This document shows, one piece after another, positions 21,450 through 31,462 of a stretch of DNA of 64,000 nt. Within the stretch, counting starts at the first letter, position 1; every line of letters begins with the position of its first letter. A program made the translations under genes and the position numbers. Source of the stretch: Sphaerolaimus hirsutus (taxonomy: Eukaryota; Nematoda; Chromadorea; Monhysterida; Sphaerolaimidae); assembly GCA_964036195.1 (NCBI GenBank), contig OZ038457.1, forward strand, positions 13,543,147 to 13,607,146, written 5' to 3'. Under the pieces are notes generated by a model. It had not been told where the DNA came from. It made no database searches and worked only from the letters and a program-made list of their open reading frames with translations.

Positions 21450-23632
21450 ATGGCCATAGTCATTACAGAGCTAGTGTTAATGTTGGTGAGCCTTGTTCTG
21501 ACCGTCTTTGGAGTACAAAGTTGGTACTTTGTATTGTTCGACTTTGCAACAATTGCATTCTGCCTTGTCACAATGTATGGATTGGTTAAATATAAATCAA
21601 TGATGGTATTCCTTGGTGTGATGTACCACGTGAGTTGTCAAATTTTTGCTAATCTAGGCAGAGCATCTGGCACATCTAATTGTAAACAATTCTCAAATAA
21701 TGATTACAGGCAGTAGTTGCAATTCTCAGCACAATTGGTCTGGTGATTTTTATCATCGTGGTTGGAGTAAAAGGTGGTTTGACAAAGAACCATGAGGATG
21801 AATATGTTCGAAACATGATCATTATGGGTAAGGCTCACATATAAGGCCGGAATTAGAGCTCAGCGTTGATTTGACGTGAAATGATGACGTGAAATGACGT
21901 CGTGAAATTAATTACACGAGTGTGGATCATGCTACGGGTCTACAATTTTCTAAGGATAATATATGAATCAATACCTTAATCGTGTCCAATACTGAGTGTT
22001 ATCAGCCACAACTAGAGCGAATTGAAAAATTCAATTTTTATCATTCCACGTCATCATTTTACGTCAGGGAACAACTTGACATTTCACGTCAGACTATTGC
22101 AAGCAGCAGTCTGACGTGAAATGTCAAGTTGTTCCCTGACACTGTGACGTGAAATGATGATGACGTGAAATGATAAAAATTGAATTTTTCAATTCGCTCT
22201 AGTTGTGGCTGATAACACTCAGTATTGGACACAATTAAGGTATTGATTCATATATTATCCTTAGAAAATTGTAGACCCGTAGCATGATCCACACTCGTGT
22301 AATTAATTTCACGACGACATTTCACGTCATCATTTCACGTCGAATCGACGCTGAGCTCTAATTCCCGCTTAATGGCAGCCCATACACTGGTTGACACATG
22401 TGTCACCTGGTCTGTGTCAAGTCAGATTTTGGCATCACGCATCACTGGGCAATCTTCCAATGCACTTGCCGTAATATTTTTTTGTGGACATAGGCCCCAC
22501 ACACACTAGTTGACATTGACACCAAATGTAAACTGGTTGATCCCAATTCCAAGCTTTCATTTGAATGTCTTCTCAGCAAGCCTTGAATTGGGATCGGAAC
22601 CAGTTGACATTTAGTGTGGACGTCAACTAGTGTGTGGGCCCACTACTGCATGTGCATTTGCATTTGCCCTGTGTTGCGTGAAGCTGAAATTTACTTTAAC
22701 ACAGACCAGTGAAACGTATGAATCAACTAGTGTACAGGTGGCAATCCCAAGCCCTGTGGAGTGTAAAGTAAAGTGTCAAATGTAAAGTCAAATGCAAAGT
22801 AAACTGTCAATTGTCATGCGAAATTCAGTAATAATAAATTTTTTTCTCTTTTGTTTTGATTGACACTTTACTTTGCATTTGACTTTACATTTGACACTTT
22901 ACTTTACACTTTACAGGACTTTGGACTGCCCCCAGGCCACCAATAATGAACACCATTACCATTCATTAATCCACATGGTTTTGTGCAGGATTATTGCTAA
23001 TTGGTGGCATGGCATTCTATGCTTGGTGGACTTTTGTGCTGTACAAAGCCAGGAACTTCATCAGTGACAAGGTAGTGAATGACCTGCTGAATGGACCACA
23101 GGATGGGCCCATTGTAGCTGGAGGTGGTAATCAGATACCTGGTTTGTCCTGTTTACCTCTCTAATAGTCCACTTTTTTCACAAGGTATCTCTGATTCTAT
23201 ATACAGAGGTTCTTCACTTTTGCAACCAAAATTCAACATTTTTAGTTCTTTTTCCCTATTTTTTAACTAGGTACTTTCAACTCATTGATTTTTTTATAGC
23301 TATTTGTTTATCTGCTAAATACACTGAGAAGACTCAAAGTCATTATGCCCAACCAGCAGTTCCCATACCTTCAAAAAGCTTAGAAAAACACTGGCACACT
23401 TTTTTTCTATGGCACACTTGGTGATTGGCACCATCTTTCCTGGTGCCTTCGATCACACCCACTTTTCACTGCCGTAGTATAGAGTTCACGTGTAGCTCTA
23501 TTGAGGCAAATTAAATTGGGAGTGAAGGTAAATGATCACACTGAAAACACTACAGATAACCAGAGCTCTAGTCGTAATGATGGACCACCAGCCTATGATG
23601 ATATTGTGACAGAGAAACCAAAAGAGACTTGA
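21450..23632 (+). CDS. Four-pass membrane protein with C-terminal PPAY motif, family unknown
   Basis: Four exons: 21450-21629, 21710-21827, 22989-23141, 23556-23632; 175 aa, phases 0, 1, 1, with GT-AG junctions. The first exon encodes two hydrophobic segments separated by QSWYF, the second encodes one (starting AVVAILSTIG), and the third encodes the fourth (LLIGGMAFYAWWTF). The soluble tail is Ser/Asn-rich and ends with PPAYDDIV followed by a short charged end. PPxY is the ligand of WW domains, notably NEDD4-family ubiquitin ligases, so ubiquitin-dependent sorting of an endosomal or plasma-membrane protein is a reasonable inference. I do not recognise the family. The tail resembles LAPTM4-type or small arthropod tetraspan proteins in architecture only, and it lacks the CCG loop of true tetraspanins. 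The ATG follows a possible acceptor (AACACAG, about 21440), so a 5' noncoding or coding exon may lie upstream. An alternative donor at 23126 would drop five codons. Intron 2 holds a 523-bp foldback and two further palindromic elements. Confidence 0.75.
21846..22368. repeat. 523-bp near-perfect foldback in intron 2 of the tetraspan gene
   Basis: Left arm starts GCCGGAATTAGAGCTCAGCG; the right arm ends with its complement. Arms of about 250 bp meet at a short loop (ACTATTGCAAGCAGCAGT, about 22100). TGACGTGAAAT units are repeated within the arms. The primary transcript would form a long hairpin. Confidence 0.85.
22493..22641. repeat. Palindromic repeat (CACACACACTAGTTGAC family)
   Basis: Arms GGCCCCACACACACTAGTTG and CAACTAGTGTGTGGGCC with an AATTCCAAGC/CTTGAATTGG inner pair. 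149 bp, intron 2 of the tetraspan gene. Confidence 0.65.
22739..22932. repeat. Palindromic repeat (CCCTGTRRAGTGTAAAG family)
   Basis: Arms rich in AAAGTGTAAAGT/ACTTTACACTTT; outer ends TGGCAATCCCAAGCCCTG and AGGACTTTGGACTGCC. Relatives at 2585, 6975 and 41721. Confidence 0.6.
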
Positions 23633-24722
23633 TGGATGAGAAATGTTTTGAGAATCAGATTGTGTTAAGATTGTAAAGTTCTCTTGAGATGAAATTGCAG
23701 CTAGGATGTGTTATAGTCTACTGACTGCACACTTTGCACTGAATTCTACCATATCTCATCTGAATATCATTATTTTAAAAATGCAAACTCATATTCAGAT
23801 TGATTATGGGATAATTAAGCACAGAAGTCATCAAGTGACTTTATTCAGCAAATTATGGTACCATTCTTTGAAAAGCATGCGGTCCGCTCAGTACGTGAAT
23901 TTTTTCCCCGAATTGTTTGAGAGTGGTTGAACATAAATGGCCCTACACACACTAGTTATCAACGTGACCGATGTGAAAACTGAAATGGCGACATGGCGAC
24001 ATCCAGCCTACTCGTATTGTATGCTATACGTGTTTTAGTTTTCAAATTTTCAAAGTTTTATTTTCATTGATTTATATTCAAATTTAAATTTTATTAAATA
24101 ATTCAACCGTGTTCATTAATTTTCACTTTAAAATTTTTCAGTTTTCACACGAAGTCACGGTGAAAACTAGTGTGTGTAGGCACATTATGGAGAAAATGGC
24201 AACGGATATCTTTAAAATGTACAAAAACGAGAAAAACCGATGTGCGGTTGGTAAGAATCAATTTTACAGCATGGATTTTCCAATTTTAGCGTGAATAAGG
24301 AAATTTTTACTTAACAATTGATACTTCCACCAACCATTAGACTGATTTCAGTCACTTTTGGAACAATTGAGATTTTGACCAGCAGTTTCCACACAACAAA
24401 TCGCTGACACGTATTATATTGATGATCAACCATTCTGTCATTGAAAATTAAACGGTAAATGCTATAGGGGTTATTATGTAAGTGTGACAAACATGTAATT
24501 TAAACTTGTTTGTCTGTCAGCTGGCACATGCACATAAATACATACTCTTTCCGTGACTTCGTGTCTGAGGATGTTGTTTATCATGGATGTGGTTTTGACT
24601 ACCCCATCTTGAAAATAACTTGACAAGTAAGTTTGAAATATAAAAAGTTCATTTGTTCTAGGTACATTTTTCCGGTAAACTGCAAACATAGCACCGCACA
24701 GTGATCCAAAAATGGCCCTACA
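23633..24722. other. 3' flank of the tetraspan gene and of COA7
   Basis: Convergent gene ends. Contains a palindromic repeat about 23940-24185 with ends CTACACACACTAGTTATC and AACTAGTGTGTGTAGG. No exon recognised. Confidence 0.4.
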
Positions 24723-27639
24723 CTAAACACCACCGGATAAATTCAACTCGACATTATCTCTGACGTTTTCCACAATATCATCAGCCATTTGCTTGTATTT
24801 ATCAGCGAGTGCCTTATCCGGCTTAATGCACCTGCCGCGTCGATCACACGCGCCTTTTCTATATAAAAATACCAGATTTGCGCATGGCTGTGGTGCGCCA
24901 CGCTCGCACGCCAGCTGAGCGTAATGTACACATTTTTCGATATCCGGTTCCACAATTTCTGCCGGTGTTTCGTCGGTGACGGTCTCGGGGTTGGCAGACG
25001 GTTCCGACACGAGTTTCGCATCTTGCGACGTGGCTGCCTTGTTTGAATTTGTACTCGCCTGCGAATAATATCACTGAATTTGAAAATTTACAATTTAAAT
25101 TAATTAAGCCGGGGAATTAATTAATCACCGGCACGGCCCTCTCTCAGATTTCTTCACGACGTACAAGGTTAACCGATTTCCGTATACAATGTATTTACGT
25201 GGCGGTAATCACACATAGAAAACCTACCATAACCCATATGAACAATAAACCAAAAATTATACAGTTTTTCATCACAATATTTAGTTTTTACTATGGGATA
25301 TCTAATTACGATAGTTATCATAAGATTTTATTCATTAAATTATGGTAGAATTCAGCAAACACTTTCCGGTCCGCCGAGTACATCCAGATATCCGTAAAAA
25401 AACTCACCCGCGCAACGGCGCCTCGGCCGTAATACCAGGAGCTCAAATGCCAGCAAGCGTCGGGGTCCCGTTCATCGGCGCAAGCTTTCTCCATGCACTT
25501 GAGCGCGTCGCTCGATTTGCGCTGTTTGGCGTAGAGAAGTCCCAACAGGCGGCACGAGTACGCTGTCTGCGCGGCAAAGCGAAACTTTCAGGGATTGGAA
25601 AGTTAACTAGCCCTTCACTGCTACGGGTGGCTATCAGCGGTCAACCAAACCATGTAACACGCCATACTTTAGACTAATAATCAGGGGTTAAAAGTATTCA
25701 AATAGCTACGAAGGTTCAGCCACCAATCTCTTTCATGCCCCCGTTGAAAGTCCCTCAAACAATAAAAAAAACCCGCGAAAAAAGTTTGTTCGCCAGGAAC
25801 AAAAGTTTACTTCACTTGGTTGTTGATCTGTCCCCCCAGTGTGGCCCCATGGGTTTGAATTGACAAAACATAGAAAATGCAAAAATTTTCGATCCTAAAA
25901 ATTCGAGGTGCCAAGACCCTTTCACCTGTGGCCCGAGTCTTGGATCCCCATCACAGGCGGTTCTCAGCGCCTGCTCAGCCTCCTTCACAGTCGCATCGCG
26001 GTCGGTCGGATCTGCGCGCACACAGTGGTCAACACAAAATTCAGCACACCGACCAAATAAACGCAAAAAACTACAAACTCTTTTGCCTGAGCAGCGCGCG
26101 GCCGTACTTGAAGCAGCTGGGCGCGAAGCGGCGCAGCTGGCAATTGTCGCGGAAGATGTCCAGCGCCCGGGCGGAATCACGCTCTATAGATTCCACGTAC
26201 TCAGCGAAGAGGTGGCAAGAGTCGGCGCGTTTCTCCTGCGGGTCCGGACGTTTTAATTTCCGCACGGGTGGAATTGTAAACTAGGTTCGGACAATTTTAT
26301 TTACGACAAGACTGAAAAACTACTGAAGTTTGGGTCGGTTCGGACGATTTTGAATTACACCCCTCTTTTTAATTCCGACCATGTCCGAACCGCCCGTGCC
26401 ACTTTGCTGTGTGTGGCGAGCCTTTGTAGCATGGCACAATCAAATTTTCAGTTGCAATTCGAACACTTTTTCAAGGGTAGAATTCAAAAGGGCGGAATTA
26501 AAAACGGGGGCGGAATCCAAAAACGTTCGAACTGCCCTCGATTTCAATTCCGCACATGAAACGTTTGAACACTTTGCACGATGGCGGAATTGCCCCGGAT
26601 TGTGCATGGGCGGAATTATTTCAGACAGGTAGGAAAGTGCAAAATGTCTGAACTGCCCTTGGAATTCCACCTTGGTGGAACTCAAAAACGTCCGAACCGC
26701 CCTTGACAATTTTGAGTGTGCAGTGCGCCATCTAGGCAAGAAAACATTCGGACACTTTCTAGAGGGTGGAATTCAGTTTTGGCTTTACACAAATATGCCA
26801 CATTGTGAACTTCAATATCTTAACAAGTCGAAATTACTAAAAAAATTTCTCTATTCATTTTTGAAGACAAAGCCTAGATCTACCTATAAATCTTTTTTCA
26901 CAAATATGTTTGGTAAGATAAATAAGGTGTTTCTCATAACAACCTTCTCTAAAGGGCGTATCTCTTTAGTCAAGGGTGGAATTGAAAGTGTCCCAATGTT
27001 TTTGAAATGTTTTGTCATGATATGCAAGTGGACAAAAACTGTGTGAATTCATCCGGATTCGTGTGAATTTCATACGAATGTCATAAAAATGCCACATTTT
27101 TCCGAAATAAAAATGTTCAAACCGCCCTTGGAGTTCTGCCTTGGCGGAACTCAAAAACGTTCGAACCGCCCTTGAAAATTTTGAGTGTGCGGTGCGCCAA
27201 TCACCCACACCGTATCGCATTTCTTTGAAATACCCCCCAGGAGGTATATTTATTCAGAGTGCAAATTTTGAGGGAGACATTTCGAGGGGGCGTTGTCACT
27301 TAACAGGTTTTTCACGAAAACCCCCCAGTTATTTCCGCCAATCTCAAATTTTACGTGACACACGACAAATTCACCAGCCATTTCACGGGGACATCTTGTT
27401 TACTTTTGAAACGTTCCGATTCAAAACAGCACCGCGATGGCGCTACAATGTGGGGGTGAGGAACCAATAAACGAATACCAATCCCTCCGGGTGCTGCGCC
27501 GGCCAGAGGAGGAAACACAAGCTGAAGCTTTGAATACCAGCGAGAAACAGACCTTCTCGCAACCGAATCTGTACTCGACGGCGATCCGCTGCACATACTG
27601 CTTAACCTGCTCCTCGTCCTTGAAGTCCACATCCGTCAT
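24723..27639 (-). CDS. COA7: Cytochrome c oxidase assembly factor 7 (Sel1-repeat protein)
   Basis: Five exons: 27553-27639, 26079-26235, 25926-26011, 25408-25566, 24723-25058; about 274 aa. COA7 is a mitochondrial intermembrane-space protein needed for complex IV assembly. It is built of Sel1-like helical repeats held together by disulfides. Exon 1 begins with MTDVDFKDEEQVKQY, close to the family N-terminus. Later exons carry repeat units with paired cysteines: RADSCHLF, APSCFKYGRAL, LRTACDGD, SCRLLGLLYAK, KACADERDPDACWHL and LACERGAPQPCANLVFLY. The protein is about 40 residues longer than the human form, mostly because of a Thr/Ser/Glu-rich linker at the start of exon 5 (ASTNSNKAATS onwards) before the last repeat. 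The exon 2 donor (AAAGA/GTTTGT) is the weakest junction; it was chosen because it keeps frame and repeat spacing. The gene lies 411 bp downstream of UQCRQ on the same strand. Intron 1 (1.3 kb) carries several imperfect GGCGGAATT-type repeats. Confidence 0.92.
25226..25384. mobile_element. Short MITE (CCTACCATAA / CGGCGGACCG family) in COA7 intron 4
   Basis: Ends AAACCTACCATAACCC and AAATTATGGTAGAATTC, followed by CCGGTCCGCCGAGTAC; matches 48347-48539 in order. It ends about 20 bp from the exon 4 donor. Confidence 0.55.
26236..27552. other. COA7 intron 1 with dispersed GGCGGAATT repeats
   Basis: Recurrent units GGCGGAATT, CCGAACCGCCCTTG and GAACTCAAAAACGTYCGAAC occur in both orientations between 26330 and 27200, followed by a poly-C/G MITE fragment (about 27215-27330). 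No exon seen. Confidence 0.5.
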
Positions 27640-28049
27640 CTCTATTTACATGAAAACAATAGCGTCCAGCACGTGGTGAAAACTCAGCGAATGAAAAGAG
27701 AAACAAATTCCGATTTGTTCACGTTATCACACGTTTCTCACTTTTATTTAAAACAAGAAATAGAAGCAAAAACGTGCATAACTATGTATTTCATATCCCT
27801 TGAGCGAGCAGAATCAGTATATAAAAATCAAAACCGTTCAAAGAACAGTGGAATACTAAACAATATCCTATTAAATTCCAGCCGGTAATTACAATATTCC
27901 CTTCACAAATTACGGTTCGATAGTGTCAAAGATTTTCGTAATCTGGTATGAGAAAAATATCGGCTCACAATAAATATATCCACGGCAACTACAAAGGAAA
28001 GTTCACAAAGGATACATAGATAGCCTACAAACCGCAGCACGGGACCAGT

Positions 28050-28289
28050 TCACTTCTCAGTAGCCTTAAACTCCTTCCTGCATCTACGATCATAATCCTT
28101 ATTAGCCCAATCATAGATCCCATAGGCGATCACCCCCTGCGGCACGTAGAAGTACCACGACTCGACCACGTAGCGTTTCCACACGTTGTACAAGCCCTTG
28201 CCGAAGCCCTTGAAGGCCTTCTGCTCGAATGGAGAGAGCGCGTAGCTGTACTGGCCGTACACGCGCGTTAGATGACCGAACGCGCCCAT
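28050..28289 (-). CDS. UQCRQ: Cytochrome b-c1 complex subunit 8 (ubiquinol-cytochrome c reductase QP-C)
   Basis: Single coding exon, 79 aa. This is a nuclear-encoded small subunit of mitochondrial complex III; it contacts cytochrome b in the inner membrane and is involved in early assembly. Sequence support: it starts MGAFGHLTRVYG, followed by the family signature YALSPFEQKAFKGF, then a single hydrophobic span (FYVPQGVIAYGIYDWA), and a charged C-terminus ending KATEK. Length and order match the family (about 80-82 aa). The frame stays open upstream to an ATG at 28370, which would add 27 unconserved residues; I prefer 28289 because conservation begins there. A 1.8-kb inverted-repeat element begins about 100 bp upstream of this ATG, so the promoter must be very short or lie inside the element. 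COA7 follows 411 bp downstream on the same strand. Confidence 0.95.
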   Translation of the reverse strand: MGAFGHLTRVYGQYSYALSPFEQKAFKGFGKGLYNVWKRYVVESWYFYVPQGVIAYGIYDWANKDYDRRCRKEFKATEK

Positions 28290-28391
28290 TTTCCGCCGCT
28301 GCGGGTTGTTTTCACAGTAAAGTGATCGGAAGTCAGTGACGGAAAAGAGCGCTGCGCGGTGACGAAACAAAAGGTGCAGTCAGCCGGCAAC

Positions 28392-30184
28392 GACTCGCTT
28401 TGCGTAAGAACCAAACCTGTGAAAGCACAAAAATTTTTTTTGCGTTTTTATTGTGGATTTGTAATCTACATATATAGAAACTCAAAATTTTCTTCCAGAC
28501 ATATATCCGAAAATGTCATCTTCCTACTGAAAAAATCGATCAAAGACAAAGTGCATCATTTTTGGGCTGTTTTTTGGAAATTCATAACTTTTGCTTGATA
28601 TTATATATCAATATAATATTTTGGATTTTCATTAAGATAGTCTTGGAGATTAATTGGCCCATACGAATGAACTTCATCAAACTTTTTTTTTCTCACCAAA
28701 AATAATGGCTGAAATTTTGAAAATGGCACCAAATTTTCAGTTTGTAATTGAGAGCTTAGCTTTTTTTACAAAAACTGTGCTCAATTGCATAGTTTATGAT
28801 AAAAAAATAAAATCTAAAAACTAGGCCTGCATGTTTTTCCAGGACAGTTTGAAGCAGCCCGACACCCATTTTACCATCACAGAGAATCCCACTCAGAAGA
28901 CTCAGATTAAGTTATATGTAAAAAGTTTCTATCATACGCTTGAGTTATTTTTTCATGGTCTTTCATTTGTATATCTCCATTTTTCATTAAACATAATTTG
29001 GAAGGGTGCTGTCATACAAAAATTCACTTTTTATGTACAAAATTTAGACCCCCTATTTTATCGTGGATTTGGAATCTACATATATAGAAAGTCAAAATTT
29101 CCTTCCATACATATATCTGAAAATGTCATCTTCCTACTGAAAAAATTTATCAAAGTCAAAAGTCATCATTTTTCAGGCTGTTTCTTTGGAAATTCATAAC
29201 TTTTGCCTGACATTACCTATCAATATAATATTTTGGATTTTTATTAAGATAGTTTTGGAAATTAATTGGCCCATACAAACAAACTTCATAAAACGTTTTT
29301 TTTCCCATTGAAAATGATGGCTGAAATTTTGAAAATGGACCCAAATTTTCAGTTTGTAATTGAGAGCTTAGCTTTTTTTTACTAAAACTGTGCTCAATTG
29401 TATAGTTTATGATAAAAAAATAAAATCTAAAAACTAGGCCTGCACTTTTTTTCCAGAACAGTTTGAAACACCTGTGTCACCATCACATGCAATCCCATTC
29501 TGAAGACTCAACCTGTGTCACCATCACATGCAATCCCATTCTGAAGACTCAGATGAAGTTCTTTTTAAAAAGTTTCCATCATAAACTTAGGTTATTTTTC
29601 CATGGTCTTTCATTTGTATGTCTCCATGTTTTATGAAACACAATTTGGAAGGGTGCTGTCATACAAAAATGCACTTTTTCTGCAATTATCACATGTGTAG
29701 TCATGCAATATCCAAAAATAGTTCACTTGTACCAGTAACTAAGTGTGCTGATAGTGTCCTTTAGCTGGCCATTTGGTTATTTTTTGTTTCTGCTTGCTAT
29801 CAGAATGCTATCAACATATGAACAATTGTTTGTTCCCCTATAGGTCACTCTTATCAGTCACATTTCATCCAAAGTGTTCACTGAGAAAAATAACCTCCTT
29901 TGTATGGGCCAATTAATCTCCAACACTATCTTAATAAAAATACAAAATATTATATTGATAGATAATATCAAGCAAAAGTTATGAATTTCCAAAAAACAGC
30001 CCAAAAAATGATGACTTCTGTCTTTGATCGATTTTTTCAGTAGGAAGATGACATTTTCGGATATATGTATGGAAGAAAATTTTGAGTTTCTATATATGTA
30101 GATTACAAATCCACGATAAAAAACGCAAAAAATTTTTTTGTGCTTTCAGTTTTGGGCATGCTTGGTTCTTAGGGAAAGCGAGTC
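28392..30184. mobile_element. 1.8-kb element with about 300-bp terminal inverted repeats
   Basis: Left end GACTCGCTTTGCGTAAGAAC and right end GTTCTTAGGGAAAGCGAGTC are inverted; homology continues about 300 bp (GTGGATTTGTAATCTACATA and its complement). A further direct copy of the left half begins near 29062, offset by about 610 bp. No transposase frame. Target duplication not found. Confidence 0.75.
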
Positions 30185-30235
30185 TTATTGTTTCAAAGTA
30201 CATATACATAAACGCTGGACGCAGGTTTGAGGTTG

Positions 30236-30483
30236 AGACAGGGGTCTCTTAGGGAGGGGGCTGCCCCCCCCCCCAAACCGCCAGCTACTTCTCTATCCAG
30301 AGACAAAGTTTTGGTTACTACCCAATGAGCCCGCCCTCGCCCGCCAAATAGCTCAGCTACCTACCTATCTGGAGCGATTTTTTTTGAAATTTTGCTACAA
30401 TTATCGCTCAGAATCGTTAATGTTCATACAATTTCATAGTTTTTCACCTTCAAAATCGCGGCTTTCGCCTATACACTGTTTTT
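30236..30483. mobile_element. CAGGGGTCTC/GATA-family fragment
   Basis: Left end CAGGGGTCTCTTAGGGAGGG, then a poly-C run, then CTCAGCTACCTACCTATCTG and GGAGCGATTTTTTTTG, all family units. The right terminus is missing. Confidence 0.55.
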
Positions 30484-30727
30484 ATATACTCAACGGACGG
30501 CATGCTAGGCATTTTTCTGAAGGAAACACTACATCATGACGTCATCGTACACAAAATAAAAATTGTTCCGGCAAAAAAAAAGCGTTTCAGGAAAAAACAT
30601 TCGTCGCTTCTACGCGACTCCGCCTTTTTCTTTTTTGTGAAAGTTAGTACATAAATATCCTGCTCGCGCGTTATCGACTAAGATATGAGTAATTTTGGGC
30701 GCATACTTTGCGGTCCGTCGAGTACAC
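30484..30727. mobile_element. CGGCGGACCGCA-terminus MITE, intact short copy
   Basis: Ends TATACTCAACGGACGGCATG and TTTGCGGTCCGTCGAGTAC; 244 bp. Serves as the uninterrupted reference for 4564-5667 and 20256-21391. Confidence 0.7.
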
Positions 30728-30766
30728 CCATTTTTAGCCATTTTAGCCTATTTGAACAGCCTATTA

Positions 30767-31462
30767 ATGAGGTCATTGAATGGCTCAGCCGATAAATTGG
30801 AAAAAGTGAGTTCGGGTAAATATCTAAAAAACGGGAGTTTGACTGGATTTCTAGCGCTTCGGATTTGGCCAATTATATCACGATCAAATTTAACGGTTGA
30901 TCTGAATTGCAGGCTCTGCGGGTGTGATTCGGGTGAAAATGCTGCCAACGTGAAGCGCGGAAGAGTGATTTTATGTACAAAAATGATGAAAACATTGCAA
31001 ATATGTTCGGTGCTAAACAGTGTAAAAATTGGTAAACAAAACCAAAACTTCATCGAAACTACAGAAAATTCAAAAACACTGCAATGTTTACACCATTGTT
31101 TGTCTATTTATGTGTCGAAATATGTGAAATTTGACTGTGCGTTATTGAAAATTGGAAAGTTCAGGTTTTATCATGCGTTTATTTCGGACGTCGTGACGGC
31201 TGTAGCCGAAACGGGTTTGTATTCTTTTTTGTGCCGATTCGGTGGCAGATGGAACGGCGTGGTTTCGAGTGCATTTATCGTTTACATTCCTGCAAAAAAG
31301 TGTCTATTCTGTGTTGCAAAAATGGCTGCAATTTGCGATCTTATTATGCTACGGTTTTATCCTCATGAAATGGTCGAACGGAAGAATGTCGGTGGTTTTT
31401 GGCGTAACAACACTGCTTGTTACATTTGCACAAAAAGTGACAGCCATGAATGTGGATGGTGA
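30767..31462 (+). CDS. Candidate ORF1 of the non-LTR retrotransposon (Cys-containing, unknown)
   Basis: A 231-codon open frame immediately upstream of the endonuclease/RT ORF and in a different frame. Its TGA (31460-31462) overlaps by 17 nt the ATG at 31446 that best fits the start of ORF2, the arrangement seen in dicistronic LINEs where ORF2 is reached by reinitiation. It contains cysteine pairs (CRLCG early; CLFC and CYIC near the end) and is basic, as expected of a nucleic-acid-binding ORF1. However, I recognise no esterase, RRM or canonical CCHC knuckle, and composition gives no firm proof of coding. It could be a chance open frame in the element's 5' region. The frame continues upstream to an ATG at 30695, but that part belongs to a different short element ending about 30727, so the start was set at the next ATG. 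Confidence 0.4.
   Translation: MRSLNGSADKLEKVSSGKYLKNGSLTGFLALRIWPIISRSNLTVDLNCRLCGCDSGENAANVKRGRVILCTKMMKTLQICSVLNSVKIGKQNQNFIETTENSKTLQCLHHCLSIYVSKYVKFDCALLKIGKFRFYHAFISDVVTAVAETGLYSFLCRFGGRWNGVVSSAFIVYIPAKKCLFCVAKMAAICDLIMLRFYPHEMVERKNVGGFWRNNTACYICTKSDSHECGW

Noticed and set aside
28831-29199. 122-residue open frame
   Set aside because: Lies in the repeated interior of the 1.8-kb inverted-repeat element; its duplicate at 28359-28598 is not conserved as protein.
30695-30766. Earlier ATG for the LINE ORF1 frame
   Set aside because: This part belongs to the right end of a separate short element (30484-30727).
31242-31445. Upstream extension of the LINE ORF2
   Set aside because: Overlaps the candidate ORF1, has no conserved endonuclease sequence and reads as a hydrophobic stretch; ATG at 31446 fits better.
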